A stretch of DNA of 64,000 nt from G963662655 sp963666875. Its GTDB lineage: Bacteria > Cloacimonadota > Cloacimonadia > Cloacimonadales > JAIOQZ01. Under the pieces are notes generated by a model, which made no database searches, was not told the origin of the DNA, and was given only the letters and a program-made list of their open reading frames with translations. Each line of letters starts with the position of its first letter. The stretch's first letter is position 1. Location of the stretch: positions 434,001 to 498,000 of the forward strand of contig CAXXPU010000019.1 in NCBI GenBank assembly GCA_963666875.2, given 5' to 3'. Both the position numbers and the translations under genes were made by a program. Of the stretch, positions 27,435 through 35,150 are shown in pieces.

Positions 27435-28271
27435 TCAACCTTTTACACTGCCAAGCGTGAGACCGGAAACCAGCCAGCGACTGAGGAAAAGGAACAGTGC
27501 AACCACCGGAATGCTGATCAGAAGCGAACCGGCGGCGTACATACCCCACTCGGTGGTCATGTTGCCCTGGAGGCTTTTCAGACCGAGTGGGATGGTGAAC
27601 ATCTCCTCGTACCACAACACCTGTGCCGCGACGATGTATTCGTTCCATGCCGCCATGAAGCTGAACAACGCCGTGATCACCAGCGCCGGCGCCGCAAGTG
27701 GCATGATGATCTTCCAGAAAGAATAAAATCGTCCCGCGCCATCCACCATGGCGGATTCCTCGAGGCTGAAGGGGATGGTGTCGTAGTAGCCCTTCATCAG
27801 CCATATACTGAACGGCAACGCCGTCGCGCTGTACATGATGATCAGACCGAGGAAGCTGTTGATCAGATTCAGCTTGGAGAGCATGATGAACAGCGGTAGA
27901 AGCAGCATCGTCGCCGGGAACATCTGCGTGATCAAGAGACTCAATAGTCCTGCCTTCCTTCCTGGGAAACGATAGCGCGAAAAGGCGTATCCCGCCAGCG
28001 ACGCGAACGCCACGCCCACGATCGTCACCGTGATCGAGATCATCAGGCTGTTGCGAATCCAGAGCAGGAACGGCTTCTCCGTAAAGAGCCGCACGTAGTT
28101 GTCCAGCGTGGCATCCTCGGGAACGATCGCCAGCGAGCGGTTCAAGAGGTTGTCGCCCGGGCGCAGCGAAATGGTCAGGATGCGCAACACGGGATAGACG
28201 GCGATCACTACGAATAGAAGAATGATCGCGTAAATAATCACGGTGGTCAATGTTTTCTTGAATTTGTTCAT
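27435..28271 (-). CDS. malG: Maltodextrin ABC transporter permease (MalG type)
   Basis: A 278-residue inner-membrane permease with six predicted helices. The EAA loop that docks the ATPase is clear (EESAMVDGAGRFYSFWKIIMP). The C-terminus (SGLTLGSVKG) resembles the MalG tail, which reaches into the binding-site side of the ATPase. An AGGGG-type ribosome-binding site precedes the ATG, 10 bases after the MalE-MalF fusion gene. It pairs with that fusion to import malto-oligosaccharides or a similar sugar. No ATPase gene is in the window, so a shared MsmX/MalK-type subunit must be encoded elsewhere. Confidence 0.92.
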   Translation of the reverse strand: MNKFKKTLTTVIIYAIILLFVVIAVYPVLRILTISLRPGDNLLNRSLAIVPEDATLDNYVRLFTEKPFLLWIRNSLMISITVTIVGVAFASLAGYAFSRYRFPGRKAGLLSLLITQMFPATMLLLPLFIMLSKLNLINSFLGLIIMYSATALPFSIWLMKGYYDTIPFSLEESAMVDGAGRFYSFWKIIMPLAAPALVITALFSFMAAWNEYIVAAQVLWYEEMFTIPLGLKSLQGNMTTEWGMYAAGSLLISIPVVALFLFLSRWLVSGLTLGSVKG

Positions 28272-28281
28272 GCGTCCCCTC

Positions 28282-30639
28282 CTATGCCTTTTCCGCGACC
28301 TGGCTACGGTTCATGAACGTCAATCCGAAGATGGCGAGGAAAATGAAGATCAGCACGCTGAAGGCCGCCGCGTAGCCGTAGCGGTAGAGGTTGAACGCGG
28401 CTCGATAGACGTAGGTCACCAGGATGTGCGAGTGATCGGCGGGTTGTCCGCCGTTGGTCACCAGCCACAGGACGTTGAGGTTGTTGAATGTCCAGACTGT
28501 TCCGAGCGTGATCGCAGGCACCATCACCGGCTTCAGCAGCGGAACCGTCACGTTCCAGAACTGCCGCCACGCCGACGCGCCGTCGATCTCCGCCGCCTCG
28601 TAGAGCTCTCTCGGAATCGACTGCAATCCGCCCAGCGCGATGACCATCATGAAGGGGAATCCCAGCCAGATATTGGTGATGATCGCCGCCAGAAACGCCA
28701 TCGTCGGTTCGGAGAGCCAGTTCACACCTGCGATTCCGAGATGCCCGAGGATGAGGTTGATCGCGCCGGTGTCCGAGATGAACATCCCGCGCCAGGTCAG
28801 CGCCACGATGTACTGCGGAACCGCCCAGGGCAGGATCAGCAGCACGCGGAAGATCGGTTTGCCGGGAAGTTTCCTGTTCATCAGCATCGCCAGCATCACG
28901 CCCAGCGTCACGTGAAAGAAGACGTTGATCACCGTCCAGACGATGGTCTTGAGGAACACGATAATGAATTTATGGTGCGTGAAAAAGTATTTCAGATAGT
29001 CCCAGGCAACAATCCCCGATCCATCTCCCAATGAACTGCGATACTCGGCGAAGCTCATGTCGAAGTCCCACAGCACCTTGCCGTACTGCTCGACGCCGAT
29101 CACTTCCCACGAATTGACGTTGGTCATGTTCATGTTCGAGAACGAGAGTACGATGTTGTAGAAGAAGGGATAGACGACCACGCCAAACATCACGATGGCG
29201 GCCGGGATCGAGATCATGATGGCGAACCGTGCGTTGCGCGATTCCATGGTGTAGGGATTCCGCAACAGCGCCAGCACGAACTTGAAGATTAAAAGGTAGG
29301 TTAGATACAGTCCCAGCGCGATGCCGAGGATGTAGATGATGTATTTGGTGATGCTGCTTCCGCTGCCCTCGCCGGCGACTTCGTACATGTCTTCGATCTT
29401 CTCGATACAGAGCTTCTGCTGATAGACCGCCGCTTCCTCCGGTGTCATGTTTCCGCCCACGACGTTCTGCAGCGCCGGTCGCATGGCGTCCCAAGCGGCA
29501 CGCATCTCGGGAATGATCGGCATGAGCTGACCCGCCTCGATCTGCGCGGCGGAGGTCATGACGATGGGATCGTTGGCGAACGCCGGGTCATTATACAGCG
29601 TCTTGATGGAGGGGATCGACTTGAACATGGTGGCGAAGCGCTTCTGCACCTTCTCGCCGGTAAGCCAGTCGAGTAGCTTCTTGGTCGCTTCCATGACCTC
29701 GGGCTTGGTGTTCGAATTGACCGAATAGCCGGTAGCCGACACCATCGGGCTGCACCAGTGACCAGACTCTTCCACAAATGGAAGTTTCGCCAGTCCGAAA
29801 TCGACTTCAGGCGATCCCATGTATTTCTGCCACGACCAGTCGCCGTTGATGATCATACCCGCGTTGCCCTGATTGAACATGTTGTCCGCGATGTCGTAAT
29901 CGCACTCAGGCGGCATGATCTTGTACTTGTCGCGCATGTCCTTGATCAATCGGAAGGCGTCCGCGGCAGCCTGCGAATCGAGCTGCGGCTTGCCATTTTC
30001 ATCGAATACCTTACCACCGTACCCGCCGAAGAACGGGATATACCAGAACGGCTCGGTGTAGTTCCACACCAATCCCCACTGGTCGATCACGCCATCGCCG
30101 TCGGTGTCTTTGGTCAGCTTCTGACCGTATTCGATCAGCTCTTCGATGGTCTCGGGCGGTCCGGGGAGTCCCTCTTCGTCGAACAGCCTTTTATTATATG
30201 GTAGTGCGAGGTGGTTTCCGACGCGATCGGCAATCTGATATAGATGTCCCTTATAACGGATCAATCCGTTGGGCGTGAATTTTGCGAAGAATTCTTCGGG
30301 GAAGAGCTCTTCCAGCGGCATGATGATGCTTCGATCGCTATCCTTGAGCTTCATCACCTCGAAGGGCCCAATCTGATCCATGGGTCCATAGACCAGCTCC
30401 GGTCCGCCGCCGGTGAACGCCGCCGCCGCCTGATAGCCCGTGCGAAGCTCCTCCACGTTCTTGGAGAGCAGGATCACCTCGATGTCGGGATTGTCGGCCA
30501 TGAATTCATCGACAACTTCCGCCAGCAGAGGACGTTTGTTCGGCTCCATGGTATGCCACAAATGCACTTTTTGCACCGCGAACAGAGATTGCACCGCAAC
30601 AAATAGCAAAAGCAGCGTTATACGTTTTGTAAACATCAT
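28282..30639 (-). CDS. Fused maltodextrin-binding protein and MalF-type permease
   Basis: One polypeptide of about 785 residues. After a signal or anchor sequence, residues about 15-420 form a MalE-like solute-binding protein (HLWHTMEPNKRPLLAEVVDEF, GPDQIGPF-like GPMDQIG, ALPYNKRLFDEEGLP, GDWSWQKYM). A linker and transmembrane helix (TKYIIYILGIALGLYLTYL) lead into a complete MalF-like permease with eight or so helices and the EAA motif (ELYEAAEIDGASAWRQFWNVTVPLL). Joining substrate capture and translocation in one chain is unusual. A promoter-like TTGACA-N17-CATAAA lies just upstream. The start is uncertain: 30639 or 30636 fits the leader, and a longer frame begins at 30672. Confidence 0.9.
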   Translation of the reverse strand: MMFTKRITLLLLFVAVQSLFAVQKVHLWHTMEPNKRPLLAEVVDEFMADNPDIEVILLSKNVEELRTGYQAAAAFTGGGPELVYGPMDQIGPFEVMKLKDSDRSIIMPLEELFPEEFFAKFTPNGLIRYKGHLYQIADRVGNHLALPYNKRLFDEEGLPGPPETIEELIEYGQKLTKDTDGDGVIDQWGLVWNYTEPFWYIPFFGGYGGKVFDENGKPQLDSQAAADAFRLIKDMRDKYKIMPPECDYDIADNMFNQGNAGMIINGDWSWQKYMGSPEVDFGLAKLPFVEESGHWCSPMVSATGYSVNSNTKPEVMEATKKLLDWLTGEKVQKRFATMFKSIPSIKTLYNDPAFANDPIVMTSAAQIEAGQLMPIIPEMRAAWDAMRPALQNVVGGNMTPEEAAVYQQKLCIEKIEDMYEVAGEGSGSSITKYIIYILGIALGLYLTYLLIFKFVLALLRNPYTMESRNARFAIMISIPAAIVMFGVVVYPFFYNIVLSFSNMNMTNVNSWEVIGVEQYGKVLWDFDMSFAEYRSSLGDGSGIVAWDYLKYFFTHHKFIIVFLKTIVWTVINVFFHVTLGVMLAMLMNRKLPGKPIFRVLLILPWAVPQYIVALTWRGMFISDTGAINLILGHLGIAGVNWLSEPTMAFLAAIITNIWLGFPFMMVIALGGLQSIPRELYEAAEIDGASAWRQFWNVTVPLLKPVMVPAITLGTVWTFNNLNVLWLVTNGGQPADHSHILVTYVYRAAFNLYRYGYAAAFSVLIFIFLAIFGLTFMNRSQVAEKA

Positions 30640-30680
30640 CTTGAACCACCATTCGTGTGTTGTCATCAACAAAATACGAA

Positions 30681-30709
30681 TTTATGCGATCCCGTATCAA
30701 TGCTGTCAA
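30681..30709 (-). promoter_or_regulatory. Probable sigma-70 promoter of the malEF-malG operon
   Basis: Perfect TTGACA (30704-30709) and CATAAA (30681-30686), 17 bases apart, on the minus strand. The predicted transcript would begin near 30674, which favours translation start codons at 30639/30636 over 30672. Confidence 0.55.
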
Positions 30710-30859
30710 ATTAATTATTTTCTCCGCAAAATCACTCGCACCAATTATTCTACTCTATTCCTCATGAATCCCATATAATACAGTCGGTTACAGATGTTTT
30801 CTCAAGCCTGGTGCAATCTTTTTGTTAAGATGAATTACATGAAATGAGGTGGGTAAGGA

Positions 30860-30922
30860 AATGCCAAGCTGGAGCTTGGCGGACCATCAAGATGCAGACC
30901 TGGAGATATGCGTACCGGCAGC
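30860..30922. repeat. Dispersed hairpin repeat, copy downstream of the Ig-like lipoprotein gene
   Basis: gccaagc-TGGA-gcttggc at 30862-30880, then ggacca and a second unit ending gcgtaccggcag (30910-30921). Matches the copy at 55509-55535, with the gcgtaccggcag part repeated near 55582. It directly abuts the stop of the neighbouring minus-strand gene. Confidence 0.65.
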
Positions 30923-32218
30923 CTATTCCTCTCTCACTACGGGAATAAAGGACACATCGACAGGCTGCCGCATGCAATTGCCTGAAGGATCGCAGGTCTT
31001 CGCACCGATCGTCAGAACATAGGTGTTGTAATTCGTGAGTTGCTGCGCAGGCTTCAGAACGTAGCGACTGGAGTTGCCTTCGACGACCTTCACACCGATC
31101 GTCTCGCCTGTTTCCGCGGAGCGCATACTCACCTCGAGATCCGATGTTAGAACGATCTCGGAGAACCGCACATGAATCTCGGGCATCCGGGTCGTGACCG
31201 ATGTACCGTTGCGTGGGATCGTCTGGACAACGCGTGGCGCGATGGAGTCGGGCTTCGCCTTGCCCTGAAAGAAGATGGAATCGATCTCGCTGTAGTTGTC
31301 TTTGAGATCGCGGAGTCCACGCGCTTGCATCATGTATTTGAGCGTATCCTGCGCCTCGGTAAGGACGTGCAGGGTGTCTTCGAAGTAGCGGAATTCGATA
31401 ACGGGCAGTTCGATCGCGAGCGAATCCTGGGTCTGGATACGGATCGATTCGATTTCCTGCACCGGCTCCGTGATCCTGACCAGGAGCTGTGTTGCCGATA
31501 GCGACTTGACCTCTTTCAGAGACGGCGCGAGGCTATCCTCGTACGCCATTTGCCAGTCGAGCGTCATGCTCTCATTCAGCTCGATCTCCTGATGGAACCA
31601 GGGTTCGGTGCCGTAGTCATACTTGCCGTTGCCCGAGAGGTCGATGAACGACTCAATGATATAACCGCCCGGGTTGAGGTTTTCCAGCACGTAGTTCGAT
31701 CCGGTGATTTGCGTCTTATAGACGTTGACCGTGTCGGCGTCGAAGAGCGACAGCGTGATGGGCTTGTCCGTGTCCTTCAAAAGTTCATATTCGATGTTTC
31801 CCGAGAGCCGCATGCGTTGCAGTTCTCCGCTGGCGAAGGTATAGAGGTAATCCTCTTCGAGCGGATTCCCGTGCATGCCCTTGATCTGTGTGCTGAACAT
31901 GATGTAGTAGTTGGTGTTTTCTTCCAGCTTTTCGTAGATGCGGATGCCGAGGGTGTTACCGTCGGGCCAGCGGTATTTCTTCTTTAGAATCGGGGGATAG
32001 ATATGGATGCCGGTCAGAACGGTAGCTCGGTCGATGGGTTTCGAAAACGTAATCTCGATGTTGCCTTCTGCGATCGATTCGTATTCGCCCGGATCGACGC
32101 TCACAATCTTCGGTTTGACCGTGTCCTTCGGCCCACCGCTGGGCGCCTTCTCGCTACCGCAATGACTGAGAATTATCCCGGCCGTAATGAGCAGAATTAT
32201 GTATATAACCTTTCTCAA
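30923..32218 (-). CDS. Lipoprotein with Ig-like (Big_5) domain
   Basis: About 431 residues. The best start is TTG at 32218, preceded by AGGAAGGAG and giving a lipoprotein signal with LSHC (Cys20); the longer frame to 32290 has no signal at its N-terminus. The mature protein starts SEKAPSGGPKDTVKPKIVSVDPGE, and a Big_5 (SbsA-type) Ig domain follows (NIEITFSKPIDRATV). A second Big_5-like unit lies near the C-terminus (PEIHVRFSEIVLTSDLEVSM). This layout (SGGPKD...P) is common in FCB surface lipoproteins of unknown function. It is transcribed toward the glucan locus but ends 250 bases from the region's promoter. Confidence 0.82.
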   Translation of the reverse strand: MRKVIYIILLITAGIILSHCGSEKAPSGGPKDTVKPKIVSVDPGEYESIAEGNIEITFSKPIDRATVLTGIHIYPPILKKKYRWPDGNTLGIRIYEKLEENTNYYIMFSTQIKGMHGNPLEEDYLYTFASGELQRMRLSGNIEYELLKDTDKPITLSLFDADTVNVYKTQITGSNYVLENLNPGGYIIESFIDLSGNGKYDYGTEPWFHQEIELNESMTLDWQMAYEDSLAPSLKEVKSLSATQLLVRITEPVQEIESIRIQTQDSLAIELPVIEFRYFEDTLHVLTEAQDTLKYMMQARGLRDLKDNYSEIDSIFFQGKAKPDSIAPRVVQTIPRNGTSVTTRMPEIHVRFSEIVLTSDLEVSMRSAETGETIGVKVVEGNSSRYVLKPAQQLTNYNTYVLTIGAKTCDPSGNCMRQPVDVSFIPVVREE

Positions 32219-32304
32219 CCAGAACTCCTTCCTACCATGCCACCTTGAACATACAGACTGATAAATTGATTCCGTTGTTGCCAATTGCATGTCGTTTCAG
32301 GGAG

Positions 32305-32397
32305 AACCCCCCTTTGTCCCCCCTTGTCAGGGGGGTGAGTGAGTTGTAAGCTCGATCGCTTTCTCACCCCCCTGACAAGGGGGGACAAAGGGGGGTT
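32305..32397. repeat. Large perfect hairpin repeat (35-bp arms), copy 1
   Basis: Arms at 32305-32339 and 32363-32397 are perfectly complementary (pattern aa-C6-tttgt-C6-ttgtca-G6-tgag) around a 23-base loop. Related copies lie at 52605-52692 (one arm decayed) and 54743-54834. Together with the IS-end-like motif at 32439-32454 it fills the 290-base gap between ribE and the Ig-like lipoprotein gene. It may also act as a bidirectional transcription stop. Confidence 0.9.
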
Positions 32398-32438
32398 ATT
32401 CTTTTCATTCGATCTTGATTCACAAGTCGGACAAGTCG

Positions 32439-32460
32439 CATTTTCACACAGTCCGACAAT
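32439..32460 (-). repeat. Solo IS1182-end-like motif next to the hairpin repeat
   Basis: On the minus strand this reads ggactgtgtgaaaatgcgac, sharing actgtgtgaaaat with the left end of the insertion sequence at 9140. A second copy, tatgtgtgaaaacgcgac, is at 54697-54714. Both lie 30-50 bases before a C6/G6 hairpin, in the same relative orientation. Confidence 0.5.
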
Positions 32461-32509
32461 CGAAGGGTGAGTCGTACAGCATGACAGGTTCGTCATCTTG
32501 GACATACAT

Positions 32510-33145
32510 CTAAAAACCTTTTTCAACCAGCCACTCCTCGGTAATCTTGAAACGCTGTTTATCCTGTTGTCGAAGAATATACTTGCCGATGATATCGTAC
32601 TCGACATTGACCGCATCGCCGGACCGCAAGAGTCGCAGATTGGTACTATCGAGCGTGTGCCCGATCAGCGCCACGGTGACGGAGCTTTCGGAAAGTCTCG
32701 CGACGGTCAGGCTGACGCCGTTGATGGCGATCGATCCCTGCGCGACGACCAGCATACTGTTGTCCTTCGGCAACGCGATCTCCAGATAATTCGTATCCTG
32801 ATGCTTCTCATGCGACAACACCGATACCCGGCAATCGACGTGACCCTGCACGATGTGACCGCCGAATCGTCCGTTCGCCGGCATGGCGCGTTCGAGGTTG
32901 ATCGCCCTGCCAGATCGCCAGTCGCTCGCGGTGGTCTTTTCGAGTGTTTCCCGCATGGCTTCCAAGGTGATAGAGCGGTCGTCGAACCGGATCACCGTCA
33001 GGCAAACGCCATCGCAGCAGATGCTGTCGCCCAGCTTCACGTCGCGGTTCACGGCCTCACAGCCAATGGTGAAATAGCGCTTGGCTCCGCGATTTTCCAC
33101 GCGTTGCAGCGAGCCGACCTCTTCGATGAGACCCGTGAACATCAA
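32510..33145 (-). CDS. ribE: Riboflavin synthase alpha subunit
   Basis: A 211-residue enzyme that dismutates two 6,7-dimethyl-8-ribityllumazine molecules to riboflavin. It has two lumazine-binding repeats: MFTGLIEEVG...CDGVCLTV and GRFGGHIVQGHVD...INGVSLTV. The length is normal. The second ATG (33142) gives the usual MFTG start and overlaps the recR stop by one base. Other riboflavin genes are not nearby. Its linkage to recR and ybaB is probably for co-expression only. Confidence 0.96.
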   Translation of the reverse strand: MMFTGLIEEVGSLQRVENRGAKRYFTIGCEAVNRDVKLGDSICCDGVCLTVIRFDDRSITLEAMRETLEKTTASDWRSGRAINLERAMPANGRFGGHIVQGHVDCRVSVLSHEKHQDTNYLEIALPKDNSMLVVAQGSIAINGVSLTVARLSESSVTVALIGHTLDSTNLRLLRSGDAVNVEYDIIGKYILRQQDKQRFKITEEWLVEKGF

Positions 33146-33738
33146 TCCATCCTGAATCGGCGCTTGAACGCGGTGCTGAGCGTTACGGGACTGGTGTATT
33201 CGAGGTCGCCGCCGAAGGGTATGCCGGTGGAGAGTCGCGTGACGCCGATGCCGCGATCCCGGAGCAGGCTGGCGATGTATTCCATGGTCGCCTCGCCCTC
33301 GGTGGAGGGATTGAGCGCCAGGATTACCTCTTCGGGAGCGAGTCGCTTCAAGTGTTCGAGCAGCCCGGGGATGTGAATCTCGTCAGGTCCGATGCCCTCG
33401 ATCGGCGAGAGCAGTTTCCCCAGCACGAAGTACCGTCCCTTGAACTCGTGCAGCCGTTCGATCGCCAGCACGTCAGCGGCCGTCTCGACGATGCAGAGAT
33501 GTCCGTCGTCGCGTCCCACGTCGGTGCAGAAGCCGCATGGGTCGCTCTGCGTGAGCATGTTGCAGCGACTGCATGTGGTGATCGATTCGACCGCGTTTCG
33601 GATGCTGTCGGCCAGTTCCAGCGCGTTCTCACGCGAACCGCTGACCATCTGCAAAGCCATGCGCTGCGCGGTGCGACTACCGATGCCGGGTAACTTTTTC
33701 AAGCTGTCGATCAGAGCCTGTAAAACGTCTTCGAGCAT
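33142..33738 (-). CDS. recR: Recombination protein RecR
   Basis: A 198-residue DNA-repair protein of the RecFOR pathway. It has an N-terminal helix-hairpin-helix (KKLPGIGSRTAQRMAL), a four-cysteine zinc finger (CSRCNMLTQSDPCGFC), and a Toprim domain (CIVETAADVLAIE, then ALNPSTEGEATMEY). All elements are intact. It lies four bases downstream of ybaB, the usual partner, but dnaX, which commonly precedes this pair, is absent upstream. Confidence 0.97.
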   Translation of the reverse strand: MLEDVLQALIDSLKKLPGIGSRTAQRMALQMVSGSRENALELADSIRNAVESITTCSRCNMLTQSDPCGFCTDVGRDDGHLCIVETAADVLAIERLHEFKGRYFVLGKLLSPIEGIGPDEIHIPGLLEHLKRLAPEEVILALNPSTEGEATMEYIASLLRDRGIGVTRLSTGIPFGGDLEYTSPVTLSTAFKRRFRMD

Positions 33739-33742
33739 GGAA

Positions 33743-34069
33743 TCAGAACAGCCCGGGGATATTCATTCCGCCGGTCAGCTTGGACATCTCGTTTTCGCTG
33801 CTGCGGGAGATCTTATCGACACACTCGCGGAACGCCGCGATGACCAGATCTTCCAGCATCTCGATGTCGTCCGGATCGACTGCGTCCGGCGCAATCTTGA
33901 GCGATTTGATCTCGTACTTGCCGTTCATGATGACGGTCACCATGCCGCCGCCGGAAGTTGCTTCGACCTCGCGATTGGCGAGTTCTTCCTGCGCCTTCAT
34001 CAGGTCCTGCTGCATCTTCTTCGCCTGTTTCATCAGGTCGTTCATACCTTTCTTTCCGCCTGGGAACAT
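33743..34069 (-). CDS. YbaB/EbfC nucleoid-associated protein
   Basis: A 108-residue protein of the YbaB/EbfC family, dimeric DNA-binding proteins of the nucleoid. The hallmarks are the helical MNDLMKQAKKMQQDLMKAQEELA, the strand VTVIMNGKYEIKSLKI and the DPDDIEMLEDLVIAAFREC segment. It has an extra short C-terminal MSKLTGGMNIPGLF, typical of the family. It is the first gene of the recR operon, preceded by a 550-base region of repeats with no gene. Confidence 0.95.
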   Translation of the reverse strand: MFPGGKKGMNDLMKQAKKMQQDLMKAQEELANREVEATSGGGMVTVIMNGKYEIKSLKIAPDAVDPDDIEMLEDLVIAAFRECVDKISRSSENEMSKLTGGMNIPGLF

Positions 34070-34131
34070 CGTTTACTCCTTAATATGTTGGATGAAGTTT
34101 TAGATTGTTCCGTATCGAAAATCTGTCAACC

Positions 34132-34446
34132 GGTTTTCAAACCAACTTGGAATACCCCCATTTTTCTGTGGAATCTTGGTTCGATGAATATTGATCGATG
34201 TTATCCACAGTGTCCTTCGACTCCGCTCAGGATGACACACTGTGGATAACTGCATCCATTTCAGACGGTTGCATAATAATTGTGTCATCCTGAGCAGAGT
34301 CGAAGGACAACAATTATTTTGCATACTCATGTCAGATTTTTTTACGTACTTTTTTAAACGGTAAGCATAGGTATGTCGTTGCAAAGCAGAACTATAGGCT
34401 TTCATGGCATGATAATTATGGGGGTATTCCTGGTTTTCAAACCAAC
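34132..34446. mobile_element. MITE-like element with direct-repeat flanks (285 bp plus 15-bp repeats)
   Basis: A 15-base direct repeat ggttttcaaaccaac at 34132-34146 and 34432-34446 brackets an inverted repeat, ggaatacccccat at 34149-34161 and atgggggtattcc at 34418-34430. The interior has no open reading frame with credible features. It contains two cores of another repeat in opposite orientations (34211-34236 and 34282-34308). This has the architecture of a non-autonomous transposable element with a target duplication. Each direct repeat is itself nearly palindromic, so imperfect long terminal repeats are an alternative reading. Confidence 0.7.
34200..34316. repeat. Two oppositely oriented ccttcgactc-type repeat cores in palindromic arms
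   Basis: Core 1 (34211-34236) is bracketed by gttatccacagtgt and acactgtggataac, a 14-base perfect inverted repeat. Core 2 (34282-34308), the reverse complement with a few changes, is bracketed by aataattgt and acaattatt. ttatccaca at 34201-34209 and its complement at 34241-34249 match the DnaA-box consensus exactly. Confidence 0.75.
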
Positions 34447-34470
34447 CTCCGAATGTCGATATCATGAGAG

Positions 34471-34566
34471 GCTCGCCCGGAGATCGAGCGCTACGGGTGA
34501 CCACACTTCCGAATGTGCCGAAGGCTCTTCTGAATGTTTGGTCTCTCGAAGTTGGCATTCAGAAGA
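34471..34566. repeat. Dispersed GAGCGCTAC repeat plus CTTCYGAATGT repeat
   Basis: gctcgcccggagatcgagcgctacggg at 34471-34497 is nearly identical to 27273-27301. cttccgaatgt...cttctgaatgt at 34505-34537 and a reversed gcattcagaag at 34555-34565 match the tandem repeat at 10844-11099. Together with the MITE-like unit these fill the 550-base gap between ybaB and the KdsC-like gene. Confidence 0.7.
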
Positions 34567-34574
34567 AATAAAGA

Positions 34575-34602
34575 TTGACGACCTGCAAGCCTGATGCATT
34601 AT
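34575..34602 (+). promoter_or_regulatory. Possible promoter of the kdsC-lpt operon
   Basis: TTGACG (34575-34580), 16-base spacer, CATTAT (34597-34602), 20 bases before the start codon of the KdsC-like gene. The match is moderate, and the start is the first gene of a long plus-strand run. Confidence 0.35.
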
Positions 34603-34622
34603 CGGTGCCAAAGGAAAGCATA

Positions 34623-35150
34623 ATGAAGAGCCTGAATAACATAAAACTGATCATTTTCGATTGCGACGGGGTGTTGACCGACGGGCGCATAATATACAAC
34701 GAACAGCGTATCGAAACAAAAAACTTCAACGCGAAGGACGGACTCGGGCTGCGGATGATCCTTAACCTCGGTATCGAGGTGGCGGTAATCACCGGAAGAC
34801 ATTCGGATCTGCTCGCACAACGTTGTAAGGACATCGGCATCACCCACCTTTACCAGAGCGTACGGCACAAGCTGCGCATCGCAGACGAACTGATCGAGAA
34901 TCTCGGTCTGACTTGGGAAAATGTGGCCGTCATGGGTGACGACTGGAACGATATGCCCATGATGGATAAGGCCGCGATCTCCGCGACTCCCGCGGACGCT
35001 TTCCCGGACATCCAGGCTCGAGTCGATTTTGTAACTACCCGCGACGGCGGAAAAGGCGCCGTGCGCGAATTCATCGAATGGATCCTGAAAGGGCAGAACC
35101 GGTATGAAGAGGCTGTGCAAACACTTCTTGACCGCTTTATGGCTCAGTAG
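34623..35150 (+). CDS. kdsC: KdsC-like HAD phosphatase (KDO-8-phosphate phosphatase)
   Basis: About 175 residues from the ATG at 34623, which has an AAAGGAAAG site. It has the HAD loop 1 FDCDGVLTDGR and a DDWNDMPMM metal-binding loop, without a cap domain, as in KdsC. The family removes phosphate from KDO-8-phosphate in LPS core synthesis. It overlaps the 5' end of lptC. The neighbouring lptC, lptA and lptB make the assignment convincing, although other cap-less HAD phosphatases look similar. Confidence 0.9.
   Translation: MKSLNNIKLIIFDCDGVLTDGRIIYNEQRIETKNFNAKDGLGLRMILNLGIEVAVITGRHSDLLAQRCKDIGITHLYQSVRHKLRIADELIENLGLTWENVAVMGDDWNDMPMMDKAAISATPADAFPDIQARVDFVTTRDGGKGAVREFIEWILKGQNRYEEAVQTLLDRFMAQ

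Noticed and set aside
32215..32616. A 133-codon minus-strand open frame across the hairpin repeat
   Set aside because: It only translates the C6/G6 hairpin and flanking repeat sequence, has no ribosome-binding site and overlaps ribE's 3' end.
34132..34622. Chromosomal replication origin
   Set aside because: Only two DnaA-box matches are present, and they are part of a repeat palindrome; there is no dnaA, dnaN or clear A+T-rich unwinding element.
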